Shown: positions 1 to 10,689, counted from the stretch's first letter. The stretch: 64,000 bases of DNA from Vigna angularis (GCF_016808095.1 NC_068971.1:22494501-22558500), one strand, 5' to 3'. Numbers and translations: made by a program. Notes: a model not told the origin generated them from the letters alone.

Positions 1-1459
1 TCAACTGAAGTAGTCAGTCAGGGTAACATGGGTGACCATTGTCAAAAGCAGTATGTTTTACCCACATTTGCACTTGTCTAGGGAACATGTTGTTGTTTGA
101 CTGTTGGTAGATGGCGCTTAGTCATGTGATGTGACCCCAAGTAGTGGAGAAGAACCCATTTTGAGTGGGGGGACCAAGTTGTGAAAGGTCTAAATCAGAC
201 TGCTCAAAAAACCCTATTGTAATCGTTTACAGAGTTCTGGTAAACGATTACGCGAGAGAATTTCAGGTTTTGAACAGAAACTTCAACTGAAGTAGTCAAT
301 CAAGGTAACATGGGTGACCATTGTCAAAACAGTATGTTTGACTCACACGTGCACTTGTGTTTGGAAGTTGTTAGTCTTTGACTGTTTGTAGATGGTGCTT
401 GGTGATGTGATGTGACCCCGAGTAGTGGGGAATGACCCAATGTGAGTCGGGGGGACCAAGTTAGGCAAGGTCTGAGTGAGACTGCTCAAAAAACCCTACT
501 GTAATCGTTGACACAGTTATGGTAAACGATTACGCGAGAGAAGACAAGGTTTTGTACAGAAACTTCAACTAAAGTAGTCAGTCAGGGTAACATGGGTGAC
601 CATTGTCAAAACCAGTATGTTTGAGTCACATTTGCACTTGTGTTTGGAAGATGTTGGTCTTTGATTATTTGTAGATGGTGCTTGGTTATGTGATGTGACC
701 CCAAGTAGTGGGGAAGAACCCATTGTGAGTTGGGGGACCAAGTTGTGGAAGAGCTGAATCACACTGCTCCAAAAACCCTGCTGTAATCGTTTATACAATC
801 CTGGTAAACGATTACGCGAGAGAAAATCATGTTTTGTACAGAAACTTCAACTGAAGTAGTCAGTCAGGGTAACATGGGTGACCATTGTCAAAATCAGTAT
901 GTTTGCTCACATTTGCACTTGTCTTGGGAACATGTTGGTGTTTGACTGTTTGTAGATGGTGCTTGGTAATGTGATGTGACCTCAAGGAGTGGGGAATGAG
1001 GCAATGTGAGTGGGGGGACCAAGTTGTGGAAGGGCTTAATCAGACTGGTCAAAAAACCCTGTTGTAATCGTTTACACAGTTCTGGTAAACGATTACGCGA
1101 GAGAAAATAAGGTTTTGTACAAAAACTTCAAGTGAAGTAGTCAGTCAGGGTAACATGGATGACCATTGTCAAAAGCAGTATGTTTGACTCACATTTGCAC
1201 TTATCTTGGGAACATGTTGGTGTTTGACTGTTTGTAGATGGTGCTTGGTAATGTGATGTGACCTCAAAGAGTGGGGAATGAGGCAATGTGAGTGGAGGGA
1301 CCAAGTTTTGGAAGGGCTGACTCAGACTGCTCCAAAAACCCTACTGTAATCGTTTACACAGTCCTGGTAAACGATTACGCGAGAGAAAACAAGGTTTTGT
1401 ACAGAAACTTCAACTGAAGTACTCAGTCAGGGTAACGTGGGTGACCATTGTCAAAACTA
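1..1459 (+). repeat. Left tandem array, ~281-bp unit
   Basis: Unit starts (TCAACTGAAGTAGTCAG or close variants) fall at 1, 283, 565, 847, 1128 and 1410, a period of 281-282 bp. The last copy stops near 1459. Each full unit contains an inverted repeat, GTAATCGTTTAC then about 9-10 nt then GTAAACGATTAC followed by GCGAGAG: arms at 219-230/240-251, 501-512/522-533, 783-794/804-815, 1064-1075/1085-1096 and 1346-1357/1367-1378. Open frames inside the array are by-products of the repeat and are not annotated. Confidence 0.95.
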
Positions 1460-1639
1460 GTTCATTTCAAGCAGAATTCCACCTCTAAGTGGATGGGGAG
1501 GTAATATTTGGTAAGTTTTGTTGGTGTTTTACTCACAACTGCAATTGTATTTAGTGTATCATAAATTAAACATTACATATTAAATGACGAAAATTGAGGA
1601 AGTAGTTTGATAGTAAAGAACTTCATTAAATTAAAGACT

Positions 1640-2483
1640 TCAAATTATGAAAATAGGTACTGTGATACGTAGTTTTTTTGTAATGTAGAATATAAAGCCT
1701 AAACAAGCAATTCTAAGTCTGAGGATTGTTTTCAGAACCACTTTGCAAGTGTTGCAGTTGTTCTTCAATGTTCCCAACACCTGATTGCAACGCATCAAAC
1801 CTTGTAGTGATGACCATGTCCATGTTTCCAAATCGAGATTCAAAGGCATCAAATCGAGTTTCAAAGGCATCAAATCTTGTACCAAGAAGGTCTGAAGTTG
1901 TTCTATGCGGTTCATGACATTATTTAGTGTTGTAGATGAACTGCCTTGTTCATCATCTTCTCCTTGTTGATCTTGACCTTGTTGTAAGGGGGGATGGGGG
2001 GCATTGTCTTTGGGAACCCATGCTCCATCATCATTTTGCACATAACCAAATGATGCTACAACTTCACTACCCATTTTTTGCTTGAACTTCACTTCTGAAA
2101 TGGGATCAGTGTCAGTAGGCACTTGAAAGTATTCCATGAAGATGGTTATCAAATGTGGATATGGCAACTTGGCGTTCTCCCTTAATGCTCTTTTCATCTT
2201 ATATCTAATAAGATGTCCCTAGTTAATGTGAATGGAATTTAAAAATGCCCACAGCAGCATAATATCCTCTTCGGATGCCTGACCAATATTGGTTGCACGA
2301 GGAATTAATACTCGAGTGAGAACGTAATGAAGTATCCTTGGTTGAACCTTCATTTGGCCCGCTAGTATTCTGGATTGTATCACTGCATCATCTCTACAGA
2401 CTAGTTTCCTTGCAGTAACAGAATCGTATTGTTCTTTCCACTCATCTACAAGTTTTCCTTCATAACGAACACCATGAGGGGGC
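1640..2483 (-). pseudogene. C-terminal half of PF20167-like transposon gene, split by the 2525-9754 insertion
   Basis: Read on the minus strand from about 2483. The stretch contains a helix-rich segment with the pattern seen in putative plant transposon proteins: residues QPRILHYVLTRVLIPRA, then ASEEDIMLLWAF. An in-frame TAG then falls at about 2218-2220, where the family usually has a residue before GHLIRYKMKRA. The frame continues to 1640 with a polar, Gln-rich tail. The N-terminal half lies at 9760-10154 on the other side of the retroelement, and the 5-bp target duplication GTTGT shows that the halves were once contiguous. The function of PF20167 proteins is not established. The assignment to this family is from the sequence pattern, not a search. 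Confidence 0.7.
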
Positions 2484-2485
2484 GC

Positions 2486-2510
2486 GGGGGGGGGGGGGGG
2501 GGGGGTGGGG
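2486..2510. repeat. Poly-G run inside the split gene
   Basis: Twenty consecutive G (2486-2505), one T, then GGGG. On the coding (minus) strand this is a C run that would read as polyproline. It lies ten bases from the target duplication of the retroelement insertion. It can form a G-quadruplex and is also a likely place for assembly or polymerase length error. Confidence 0.9.
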
Positions 2511-2524
2511 CATTAGTGAGTTGT

Positions 2525-3827
2525 TGATGACAAATTTATGAACACCGAAAAACGGCGCCACAAACTTGTTTAACAATCGGCAGTGTGACCGAATCGTATC
2601 AAGTAATAAAACTAGGTAAGACCAAGTATCGTTTTCCCAAAGGACTCACGGCCTAGTTAGTTATCTGATTTGTTGATTATTTAAGACTTGTGAACGATTG
2701 ATTGTACGTTTTTAATGCAAAAGACAGTAATTAAACATGTATGCATGAATGTGATCAATGGCAAAAAGAGTAAAACAAACACGTAATGAATGATATGGAT
2801 GAGTATGTTGTTGGGGTTATCAATTTCATCTTATCCACTCTCATATACTTTACGAATTCATCAATCTTTTCATCAATGTTAATGCCACTCTCTAAATTAC
2901 CTTGTTAAGAAGGCCTATCCTTAAGTACGAGTTCATACAATTCCTAGCATTCCTAGTAATTAGTTCTAAAGTGGAGGAGCTTAAAGGCAACCAATATGCT
3001 ATTGGGAGAAATTCCCCGGATCTAGACTTCCCCATACGTTCCCATATCGACAAAATCAATAATCATAACAATGAATGAGTTAAACAAAGCAAGCATTGAG
3101 CAAAGAGGAAAAACCCTAACTAATGATGAAAGAAAGCATAAGTCTTAAAGTAAGATGTTAAAACAAATTCCATATATGAGAGTTTCACAAGACTACATTG
3201 ATTCCCCAACAACAATACAAGGATTAGTTCACCATATTCATGGTGAAACTAGATGAATAATAATGAAAGAATGGAAGATAAAACCCTAGAAAGGTGAAAA
3301 GGGAGCCTGAGCATCCAAGATCTTCCTTCAAAGGGGTGGAAAAGAGAGTGTTTGCTTCGTCCCAGCCAAAGATACAAACCCTAGGAACACCTAAAGCTTA
3401 TATACTGTTCGTAATAATACAGAAAATTATGCCCAAACCCAAAATAGTGCCGCTCAGCGGTAAATTACCGCTCAGCGGTAAGTGCGTGAGTTGGTTTCCT
3501 CCCCTCAACGGCCTTTTCACCCCTCAGCGGAGCCAACGTGGGTTTTTGAGTGCCGCTCAGCGGTAAACTGCCGCTGAGCGGTAGTTGCGGCTTCTCCTTT
3601 TGCACTTTTTGATGTCTTTTCTGATTCCATTTCTATCATTCTTCACTTCTTTCACCAAATTCACCTTAAAACCTGCATAAAACACTGAAATCAAGCATAA
3701 ACCTGTCCAACTCTCTTATTTCTAAAAATATAACCAAAATCATGATTTCAATCTAGTTTCTAAGTGTTAAAGGTTGCTTTTAGTATCAAATTTAAGCATG
3801 AATATAACAGTTTTTCAACTGTTATCA
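2525..3827 (-). repeat. 3' LTR of the Athila-like element (left copy)
   Basis: 1303 bp. It shares nearly the whole sequence with 8469-9754. The variable segment at 3450-3580 carries the palindrome CCGCTNAGCGG at 3450-3460, 3468-3478, about 3552-3562 and 3570-3580, plus a degenerate copy near 3520. The adjoining interior sequence (minus AGTTTGGGGTTG, 3828-3839) is a weak polypurine tract. The apparent short frame at 3294-3566 is LTR noise. Confidence 0.93.
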
Positions 3828-3839
3828 CAACCCCAAACT

Positions 3840-5071
3840 TAGAACTTTGCTTGTCCTCAAGCAAACAAAATGTAACTCAATCTTCTACCAATCTATACAA
3901 TGGTTCACTCATTCAAAAATCCTCTTTTCAAGATAAGTAAAACCTCAATTAAACTCATGACAAAGATTTCAATCAAGACATGCACAAGCTTTGAGTGTTC
4001 ACAAAATCACTTAATATCCAACAAATGCTATTTTTCATGAATGATCAATCAACTGAGCAAAGATGTTTATATGCTCATGGAATCTTTCCTCATTAGGTAA
4101 AGTGTTTCACTCAAACACAAGTGTATAAGAGGTAATCACTCATTCACTCTACTATCACAATGTCACATGAATTGACTTTGCCTTTCATTTAACCACAATC
4201 AAATAAATTCACAAGCATGCATCATCACAAGGACTTTCAATGGCTTATAATGTGGCTGGGCTAACAAGAAAATTGGTTTTTCTAGATCACAAAACCCTTG
4301 AGTTAAGAGAATCATATAAACACAATCATTCTTACTTTCCCAACTTTCCTTTGCATTGAGCTTTGCTTTTTCTTTTCTTTCTCTTTTTCTTTTGCTTTTC
4401 ACATACTTAATTCTTAGCTCTTAGCTCAATGCTTTCAAATTCCCTTTCTATTTTCCAACAACCCCAAACTTGAACATTTGTCCATACCACAAAATATTTT
4501 CTACTTAACTCAAGGTAAAGCTCTCAACAAGGGTTTTAAATTTATGTTCAAGGCTAAGGGTTCAAAGGATAGAACACATAGTGTTCTCCTTTAATGGCTT
4601 ATTTCATGCAATTTGGCTAATATAAGGGTTTCCAACAAACGACCTTGATCATATAATGCAAACAAGTAATTGATTCAATCATAGAAAACCTGGGCAAAGT
4701 TATTCATGCTTTCAAAGTAATAGCACTCAATCACAAAAACTCTGGAGCTCAAGACCTCACATATAAACTCATTCACATTTGACATACACATCCTGCTTAA
4801 TATCACAATCACAATCATAATAACTTGCATTTGTTCACAAAGCTTGTGAACCACCTGTATAAGCATGTAATGTGCACATCTCAACATCAATTTATATCAA
4901 AGCATCATTCAAGCATTACTTATCAAACAACAATCATAAGCAAACCATCATAACAGATAAAGTTTCCAATTGAGTACATCAAACCCTATTCTAAAAACAT
5001 ATAAATAAGTTCAGAAAACCAAACAAAAACATAAGTCTTGCTTTAGTTATGATAGCATTCATGAGTAAATG
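3840..5071. other. Non-coding interior of the Athila-like element
   Basis: AT-rich sequence between the left LTR and the acidic tail of the PF20167-like frame. It begins with the conserved GAACTTTGCTTGTCCTCAAG block, a diverged copy of which recurs at 43889-43906 next to another LTR of this family. No protein-coding signal was found. Confidence 0.6.
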
Positions 5072-5087
5072 CTATCTCAGCTCCTCA

Positions 5088-6329
5088 TCAATCTGAGCGG
5101 TCATCTGTATCCTCCTCTTCTTCCTCATCTTCAACATCCTCAAATGCATCATCCTCATCATCATCAGCATCATCTTCTTCCATCTCCATAGCTGAAGCTT
5201 CAGCTGCTTCAGCTCTGTCTCCTTGTACCTGCTCTTCTGGCCAGGCCACCACATTATGAAACTCCTCCATAGTCCACCTGTGTGCTGGAGGTGTATCATA
5301 CATTCCAACAATCATCTCAGCAGTAGCCACCTGCCCTCTGTGGATAGACTATAACTGTGCACCTATAAGAGACATGTACATGTCCCTCATCTGGAAAGGT
5401 TTTACTTTATGTGTCTCAGCAGATGCCTGACTCTATGCTTGCCCTCTTTCTCTGTGAGTACGGCGTGGTGGAACTGGCTGAGCCGCCTCCTCACCTCCAC
5501 AGTATTGTTTGTAATAGGCCTCATCAATTGCTTTCCTTGGCCTTTCAAATGGTGGAGCAAAAGTATCCACTCCAGCTATCTTGCAGAGGTGTGTAATCAA
5601 AGAAGGATGTCCTAAGGGTGCTTTGTTGTTTGTTGTGTTGGCGCACATCCTTATCTCATCAGCTATTACCTGTCCAATATTGACATTCAAGTTCCTGATT
5701 GCACAGTAAAGGAGGAGTGCCCTGCTAAGAGTGATGTCTGACACATGAGAACATGGCTGAATGTTGGCATGAGAAAATGCCATCCAATACTTTGCAAGAG
5801 GAGTCAAGTCAGTTCTCCTAATGTTAACCACAGAGCCAGTTCTATTCCTCTGAAAATGTCCTCCAGGTACACATAAAACTCTCTCCACGTCATCAAAATC
5901 AGCGCCTTCTTCCATACAGAGAGCAAACTGGCATTGCTCACCAGCCCACACAATGTTCAAGAAGTTGTTGATGGAATCAGGATCATACCTAATAGCATGG
6001 CCTCTGACATAGCCTAGGTAATTCTCAGCTGGATAATCACCAATCTTTCTCGCATTAGTGTAGGATTCTTTCACCACAGCTATATTGGTAGGTGTAGGGT
6101 ACGTGGCTAGCTTCCCCCAATCATTCCCTAACAATTGCTCTCCAAATTGAGGAGCAAAGTTAGGTATCATTCCAACCTTTCTCTCCATAAGTAGTCTCCT
6201 ATCTTGGACCACCTTGAAGTGCTTCTCATGTTTGCGAGATAGGAACCTACTAGAATGGGGTTGTTCTGGTTCCTTTTCTTTTCTTTTGGATGCCATGGTC
6301 TTCATTCTTTTGCCTGAAGAGGATGCCAT
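5088..6329 (-). pseudogene. PF20167-like (putative plant transposon protein) frame of the Athila-like element
   Basis: The start is chosen at the Met at 6329 (MASSSGKRMK), because a splice-acceptor-like GATGTAG lies just before it; the frame is open from 6437. About 300 residues follow with the family pattern: a basic N-terminus, FKVVQDRRLLMERKVG, a central VVKESYTNA, then ALLLYCAIRNLNVNIGQVIA. Two in-frame TAG codons (5433-5435 and near 5348) break the end, after which the same frame continues into a very acidic tail (Asp/Glu run about 5100-5190). The position after the gag remnant corresponds to the extra post-pol ORF of Athila elements. The protein's role is unknown. Confidence 0.65.
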
Positions 6330-7251
6330 TCCTACATCAAGCACAGATACAAAACCACAGAGAATGTTGTAAATCATTGGTAAAACACAGAAAACACCAT
6401 ATTTCGAAGTTAAACCACCGCTGAGGGTCAAAATCACCCCTCAGCGCCACCAGTGCAGCAATCCAGAATGCAACTCAACAAAAACAACATGTCTGTCAGT
6501 GTGCCGCTCAGCGGCAATTTACCCCTAAGCGTTTACTCTGCAGATTTTTGAAAAAATCGTTTTTAACCTGTCCTAACTCCACCCACATGCAATTTTCAGT
6601 TTTCCAGATCAAAATCATTCAGTTCAATCGGTTCAAACATCAATTAAATCATCAAATCATGCATAGAAATTAAAACCCCTAAAGATTCATGCTTCAACAA
6701 AACAATTCAAACTCAAGAACCCTAGAATGAAAAATGCTTGACTTACTTGGGTGGAGATGCTAGATGAATGGAGAATGCTTTCAAGCTATGATGCTCTCTT
6801 CCAACCCTAAACTTAGATGGAAAACTAGTGAGAAACTGAGTGAAAGAGAGATTTTCTCAAGAGGGATAAGGGAAAAATTATAGAGATCCTTTGAAAGAGT
6901 AAGTAGGAGTGTGTGTGCAGAGAAAAGTATGATAAGAGAAGCTAAGGCGCAGCTTAGGGTATAAAAATACCCTAATGGGCTCGGGTTCCGCTAAGGGGCA
7001 ACCTAAGCCCAGTCTGCGACACTACCGCTCAGTGGTAGTTTGCCGCTCAACGACACTTTCGGGAAGTGTTCTTCTTCTTCCTGGCTTGACCTAGATGCGT
7101 CCTAAACATACCCCTCACTGGCTCCCTGCAATAAGATTCTCAAATCACTCATGCACAACCCTATTATGCAACTAAAGCAAGATCAAAACAAAAAAATACA
7201 GATAAAAGCAATTAACTGGGTTGCCTCCCAACAAGCGCTCTTTTAACGTCA

Positions 7252-8115
7252 CTAGCTTGTCCCAAGCTCATGTTCTTTCTTCTTTTTCTTCTTTCTACTG
7301 AACTTCTTCAGGAATTTGATAAAACCAGGAACCTGTTGCGGTGTCTCAATCAGAGGAACTTTGATCTCCAATTTCTTGAAGATTTCCATAAAGCACTTAA
7401 ATTTCTTTTCCTTCCTATGATTCTTCTTCAGATGAGGATGAGATTTTTCATATGATTTCTTCTTCTTTCCTCTCATCTTCTTTTTCTTCCTTTTCCTCTC
7501 CCTAAAGTTTCTCTTTTTCCTTTCTCTTATTTTTTTCTTCCCTTTTCTTTTTCTTTTCAACTTCTTTCTTTTCACACAAATTTTCTTTCTCTCTTCTCTC
7601 TCAACCACTTCTTTCTCTTTTTTTTCATCTTTATTTTTCTCACTCAACTCTTCTTTTTCTTTTCTCTCTATCTTTTCCTCATCGCCCCCTATTTTTTTCT
7701 CATCAAGAATCTTGTCACTTTCAGTGATAATGGCTCGCCCTTCCTCCTTAGGGTTAACTTCAGTATTAACCTCATCATTCAATCTCTGACTAATGTAACG
7801 AAGGTGCATCTCCATCCTTTTACATGATTCTTCAATGCTTTTCTGAGTAGCGTCAGAATTTTTCAAAAAACGTTGAAGGGCGTCATCCAAACTATCCAAA
7901 CTTTCTGATAGAACGGGTTGTTGCTGCCATTGTTGTGGTGATGGCCTATCAAACTCTTCGACAGCTTGAATGCTTTTGTGATAACAATTAGGTATCTGTA
8001 TGTAGTGTTGAACTGCCTCCTCCAATGTTATCCTTCTTCCTGATAGAGAGGGTCGATGCTGCCATTGTTGTGGTGATTGATTCTTAAGTTGTTCACAAGC
8101 TTGCCAAAAGTCCAT
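7252..8115 (-). CDS. Gag-derived open frame of the Athila-like element
   Basis: 287 residues, uninterrupted. The N-terminal half has two copies of an SPQQWQxxPxLS motif (residues about 14-25 and 58-69). A helical stretch follows (DALQRFLKNSDATQKSIEE) that resembles the coiled segment near the gag C-terminus of legume Ty3 elements. From about residue 115 the protein becomes extremely Lys/Glu-rich and could be a long charged helix. No CCHC knuckle or protease is seen. It starts about 330 bases inside the PBS. Whether it is translated is unknown; it may be a remnant kept open by its repetitive composition. Confidence 0.5.
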   Translation of the reverse strand: MDFWQACEQLKNQSPQQWQHRPSLSGRRITLEEAVQHYIQIPNCYHKSIQAVEEFDRPSPQQWQQQPVLSESLDSLDDALQRFLKNSDATQKSIEESCKRMEMHLRYISQRLNDEVNTEVNPKEEGRAIITESDKILDEKKIGGDEEKIERKEKEELSEKNKDEKKEKEVVEREERKKICVKRKKLKRKRKGKKKIRERKKRNFRERKRKKKKMRGKKKKSYEKSHPHLKKNHRKEKKFKCFMEIFKKLEIKVPLIETPQQVPGFIKFLKKFSRKKKKKKEHELGTS

Positions 8116-8445
8116 GCTTGAGTGAGGTTCCCACCAGTAGTTAAAATTACCTTAGTAGAATTTGAGTGCCCATACAGTTAAATTCTTGTCTGAATTGCAT
8201 CCTGCAAACATTAGGCACAAAACTCTAGAAAATATTTGTTAGCACAAAAAGATAGAGAAGACAGATAAAAAAATCAAAGAATATAATTGAAAAGATAAGA
8301 AGATAGGAAATAAAAACAGAAAAATAAAATAAAATAAAATAAAATAAAATAAAAAACAAAAATTCAAAATTTAAAATTCAAAATTCAAAAAAAACAAGTC
8401 AAAGATAATCAATAATCAAAGAAATAAACTAGTTAAACCACGAGT

Positions 8446-8462
8446 CCCCGGCAACGGCGCCA
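8446..8462 (-). promoter_or_regulatory. Primer-binding site complementary to tRNA-Asp
   Basis: The plus strand reads CCCCGGCAACGGCGCCA, which equals the 3' end of plant tRNA-Asp(GTC) including CCA. On the element's sense (minus) strand it is therefore the complement, lying six bases inside the LTR. A tRNA-Asp PBS is typical of Athila-lineage elements. Confidence 0.9.
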
Positions 8463-8468
8463 AAAACT

Positions 8469-9754
8469 TGATGACAAATTTATGAACACCGAAAAACGGC
8501 GCCACAAACTTGTTTAACAATCGGCAAGTGTGACCGAATCGTATCAAGTAATAAAACTAGGTAAGATCAAGTATCATTTTCCCAAAGGACTCACGGCCTA
8601 GTTAGTTATCTGATTTGTTGATTATTTAAGACTTGTGAACGATTGATTGTAGGTTTTTAATGCAAAAGACAATAATTAAACATGTATGCATGAATGTGAT
8701 CAATGGCAAAAAGAGTAAAACAAACACGTAATGAATGATATGGATGAGTATGTTGTTGGGGTTATCAATTTCATCTTATCCACTCTCATATACTTTAGGA
8801 ATTCATCAATCTTTTCATCAATGTTAATGCCACTCTCTAAATTACCTTGTCAAGAAGGCCTATCCTTAATTACGAGTTCATACAATTCCTAGCATTCCTA
8901 GTAATTAGTTCTGAAGTGCAGGAGCTTAAAGGCAACCAATATGCTATAGGGAGAAATTCCCCGGATCTAGACTTCCCCGTACGTTCCCATATCGACAAAA
9001 TCAATAATCATAGCAATGAATGAGTTAAACAAAGCAAGCATTGAGCAAAGAGGAAAAACCCTAACTAATGATGAAAGAAAGCATAAGTCTTAAAGTAAGA
9101 TGTTAAAACAAATTCCATATATGAGAGTTTCACAAGACTACATTGATTCCCCAACAACAATACAAGGTTTAGTTCACCATATTCATGGTGAAACTAGATG
9201 AATAATAATGAAAGAATGGAAGATAAAACCCTAGAGAGGTGAAAAGGGAGCCTGAGCATCCAAGATCTTCCTTCAAAGGGGTGGAAAAGAGAGTGTTTGC
9301 TTCGTCCCAGCCAAAGATACAAACCCTAGGAACACCTACAGCTTATATATTGTTCGTAATAATACAGAAAATTAGGTCCAAGCCCAAAATAGTGCCGCTT
9401 AGCAGTAAGTGCGTGAGTTGGTTTCCTCCCCTCAGCGGCCTTTTCACCCCTCAACGGAGCCAACGTGGGTTTCTAAGTGCCTCTCAGCGGTAAACTGCCG
9501 TTGAGCGGTAGTTACGGCTTCTCCTTTCGCACTTTTTGATGTCTTTTCTGATTCCATTTCTATCCTTCTTCACTTCTTTCACCAAATTCACCTTAAAACC
9601 TGCATAAAACACTGAAATCAAGCATAAACCTGTCCAGCTCTCTTATTTATAAAAATATAACCAAAAGCATGATTTCAAGCTAGTTTCTAAGTATTAAAGG
9701 TTGCTTTTAGTATCAAATTTAAGCATGAAAATAACAGTTTTTCAACTGTTATCA
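8469..9754 (-). repeat. 5' LTR of the Athila-like element (right copy)
   Basis: 1286 bp. Differences from the left copy are scattered substitutions and one deletion that removed part of the palindrome segment near 9390-9410. The palindromes are partly decayed here (for example GCCGCTTAGCAG). Divergence between the two LTRs would give the insertion age. Confidence 0.93.
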
Positions 9755-9759
9755 GTTGT

Positions 9760-10154
9760 TGAAAAAGATTAGGGCTCACCCTAATTTTTACACCTTTTAC
9801 CTCGCTTCGAATAACCCCAGTAGCCGATATTGACATGTTGCTGTAGAACACTCTCACTAATTCTGGGTGGTAATGTCTTCTTAAAGATACAAATTCAGTG
9901 AGCCCAACTTCGGCCAATATGTCATAGAATTGAAAGTTTTTTCCTTCAAAGTAACCGTCCTCTAGATACTTACTTTCCAATATTTCACGATTCAGAAAAT
10001 GTTGGGCATATTTCTCCTGTTGCTCATCCGAGGAGAAGAGATCATTGTTAGGCGTTGGAGGGGATGAGGATGGTGACGGGGTTGGACTGCGGCGGCGTCG
10101 ACGTCCACCAACGGAAGAAGATGCCTTTTGTTTCTTGGTTGCACAATCACCCAT
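9760..10154 (-). pseudogene. N-terminal half of PF20167-like transposon gene
   Basis: About 130 codons from ATG at 10154. A basic, Ser/Pro-rich start (KKQKASSS, GGRRRRRSPTPSPSS, possible nuclear localisation) is followed by a conserved-looking domain with YAQHFLNREILESKYLE and FVSLRRHYHPELVRVFYSNM. The domain is cut at FQQL by the retroelement; reading past 9760 enters the LTR. The remainder is at 1640-2483. The gene lies head-to-tail with the FAR1 relic inside the inverted 281-bp arrays, so it belonged to the large MULE or to an earlier insertion in it. Confidence 0.75.
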
Positions 10155-10689
10155 TTAATTGTGTTTAGGGTTTTGCAGTGACACAAGTGAGGTTTTGTAA
10201 ACGTTTTTGAGCAAGGACGTGATTGGGCGGTTATATACACGATTGCAATTTATAGATGTTGTATATGTACTGATGTAGTGGGTAGTTTTGTGTAATCAAC
10301 AGGATCGTGTAATCGATTACGACTTACTAGTAATCGATTACAGTAGTGAATTTTGGTGTCTTGATATGCATTCCAAACATTCATCACTTGGATTTCATTG
10401 ACGACCATTATGAATTACAAAAACATATTAAATTCACATAAAAACAGTCAAGAAGTTGTATTTATCAACTGATGTTGTTATCGAAATTGTTATGTACAAC
10501 TGACAACAACGACAAAAATCCAAAATGACCCATTTCGGTATCTTGTGATAGTTGGATAGAGTCGGCTTGAAACTGAACTGGTCATCACGTTCAACAACAT
10601 TAGATGCCCTTGCCCCCTACAACAACAAAATTATTAATTACAACTAAATTCATACAAAATTAAGTATTTAATCAATATTTTCAACGTAA
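10155..10689. promoter_or_regulatory. Spacer between PF20167-like gene and FAR1 relic, with paired GTAATCGATTAC palindromes
   Basis: Two perfect 12-nt palindromes GTAATCGATTAC sit at 10309-10320 and 10330-10341, nine bases apart. They share the GTAATCG half-site with the inverted repeats in the 281-bp terminal units, so they may be internal binding sites for the element's own proteins. They lie about 160-190 bp upstream of the PF20167-like start at 10154. The rest is AT-rich without coding signal. Confidence 0.5.

Larger units (their letters stand above)
2525..9754 (-). mobile_element. Non-autonomous Athila-like Ty3 LTR retrotransposon, TSD GTTGT
   Basis: Near-identical LTRs at 2525-3827 and 8469-9754 are bordered by 5-bp duplications GTTGT (2520-2524 and 9755-9759). 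On the minus strand the LTR starts TGATAACAG and ends GTCATCA. The primer-binding site next to the right LTR matches the 3' end of plant tRNA-Asp. The 4.6-kb interior holds a gag-derived reading frame (7252-8115) and a PF20167-like frame (about 5088-6329). No protease, reverse transcriptase or integrase is visible, so it needed another element's enzymes. The sequence just after the first frame (minus strand, near 7240-7210, AGCGCTTGTTGGGAGGCAAC) resembles the post-pol region of Athila elements, which suggests that pol was deleted. The lineage call is an inference from the PBS and layout. Confidence 0.9.

Noticed and set aside
565..798. Open frame in the left 281-bp array (also 15046-15441 on the right)
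   Set aside because: Same repeat in both places, no domain, and the frame depends on the repeat unit. Not a gene.
1..1459. Centromeric satellite
   Set aside because: The same unit occurs in inverted orientation 14 kb away, bracketing transposase-related genes, and both arrays are short. This fits terminal repeats of a MULE better, although a satellite origin of the unit is not excluded.
3294..3566. Similar 84-90-aa frames at 3294-3566 and 9239-9493
   Set aside because: They are the same part of the two LTRs of one element and cover the palindrome cassette. Non-coding LTR sequence.
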